From Deltaproteobacteria bacterium (GTDB taxonomy: Bacteria; Desulfobacterota; Syntrophia; Syntrophales; UBA8958): a DNA stretch of 41,541 nucleotides. Positions 41,401 to 41,541 of the stretch are shown here, in pieces. The position numbers and the translations under genes were made by a program. The stretch lies in contig JAKQIZ010000128.1 of the NCBI GenBank assembly GCA_029561465.1, positions 1 through 41,541 of the forward strand, read 5' to 3'. The notes beneath the pieces were generated by a model that saw only the letters and a list, made by a program, of their open reading frames with translations, was not told the DNA's origin and did not search any database. Numbering within the stretch: the stretch's first letter is position 1; each line of letters starts with the position of its first letter.

Positions 41401-41541
41401 GAGACCTTTGAAAAATGGCTTCGCCGCGGCTCAGAAATCTTTTTCGCCTCTGAATGGGTAACGTATAAACCTTATTCATTACCGAGCGTTAAGTTCAATC
41501 ACGCAACGGCGAAAAACATTTGATTCGCCGCTTGCGAACCA
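41401..41541. repeat. Repeat end abutting the HsdR fragment, cut by the window edge
   Basis: GAGACCTTTGAAAAA (41401-41415) matches the end of the element at 13001-13133 (GAGACCTTGAAAAA and, as complement, TTTTTCAAAGG). The following 126 bases to the window end are AT-richer, with no conserved frame. Other parts of the repeat (CGTCATTCCCGCG) are not present, so it may be a different member of the same group or an end remnant. Confidence 0.5.

Noticed and set aside
40942-41541. Type I restriction-modification system at the window end
   Set aside because: Only about 150 residues of HsdR remain, cut on both sides, with no HsdM or HsdS.
41480-41541. tRNA gene at the window end because the sequence ends in GAACCA
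   Set aside because: No cloverleaf arms or anticodon stem could be formed in the preceding 75 bases.

Overview
The window looks like a chromosome segment of a Gram-negative, GC-rich anaerobe, most likely a syntrophic or sulfate-reducer-like deltaproteobacterium (Desulfobacterota, Syntrophaceae-like). This is inferred from outer-membrane genes (lipid A aminoarabinose pathway, heptosyltransferase-type enzyme, LptF/LptG), acyl-CoA genes (CoA-transferase, two crotonases, a cysteine-rich flavoprotein, a biotin carboxylase) and family-type intergenic repeats. No rRNA, tRNA or CRISPR array was seen.

Layout. 1-6.1 kb: a frameshifted TPR remnant, a crotonase divergent from a flavoprotein across a control region with a perfect 9-bp dyad, a two-subunit glutaconate-type CoA-transferase, and a YgiQ-type radical SAM protein. 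6.2-11.8 kb (minus strand): the 4-amino-4-deoxy-L-arabinose (Ara4N) pathway, transcribed arnB, arnC, formyltransferase, decarboxylase, arnD. The enzyme fused as ArnA in enterobacteria is two separate genes here, and a MITE-like repeat lies between arnB and arnC. 12.0-15.5 kb (plus): a patatin-like lipase behind a near-consensus promoter, a second repeat, and a membrane diguanylate cyclase with a C-terminal hemerythrin domain.

15.5-23.6 kb (plus) is the most interesting part: seven close or overlapping genes for a deoxyhypusine-synthase-like protein without the catalytic lysine, an asparagine-synthetase-like amidotransferase, a nitrilase-family amidase and a complete CUT1-type ABC importer. 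The set suggests uptake and nitrogen/amide chemistry on an unidentified small molecule; the product is unknown.

23.6-28.4 kb (minus): a methyltransferase, a chimeric transposase/RelE remnant, ArnT and a GT9 glycosyltransferase. 28.8-31.4 kb (plus): cupin, cyclophilin, Old Yellow Enzyme-type oxidoreductase, then a decayed MFS fragment. 31.5-37.9 kb (minus): stand-alone biotin carboxylase, PAP2 phosphatase with a duplicated and nonsense-containing tail, GT39 glycosyltransferase, and a Kef-type antiporter. 38.0-41.5 kb (plus): a crotonase, lptF and lptG, then a type I restriction HsdR fragment (minus) cut off at a repeat end.

Much of the window concerns the cell envelope: Ara4N is made and put on a lipid carrier by ArnB/C/A/D, transferred by ArnT (13 kb away), with a lipid phosphatase, a second GT39 enzyme and the LPS export permeases nearby. 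Three of these proteins carry long Ala/Gly/Pro-rich insertions not expected for their families.
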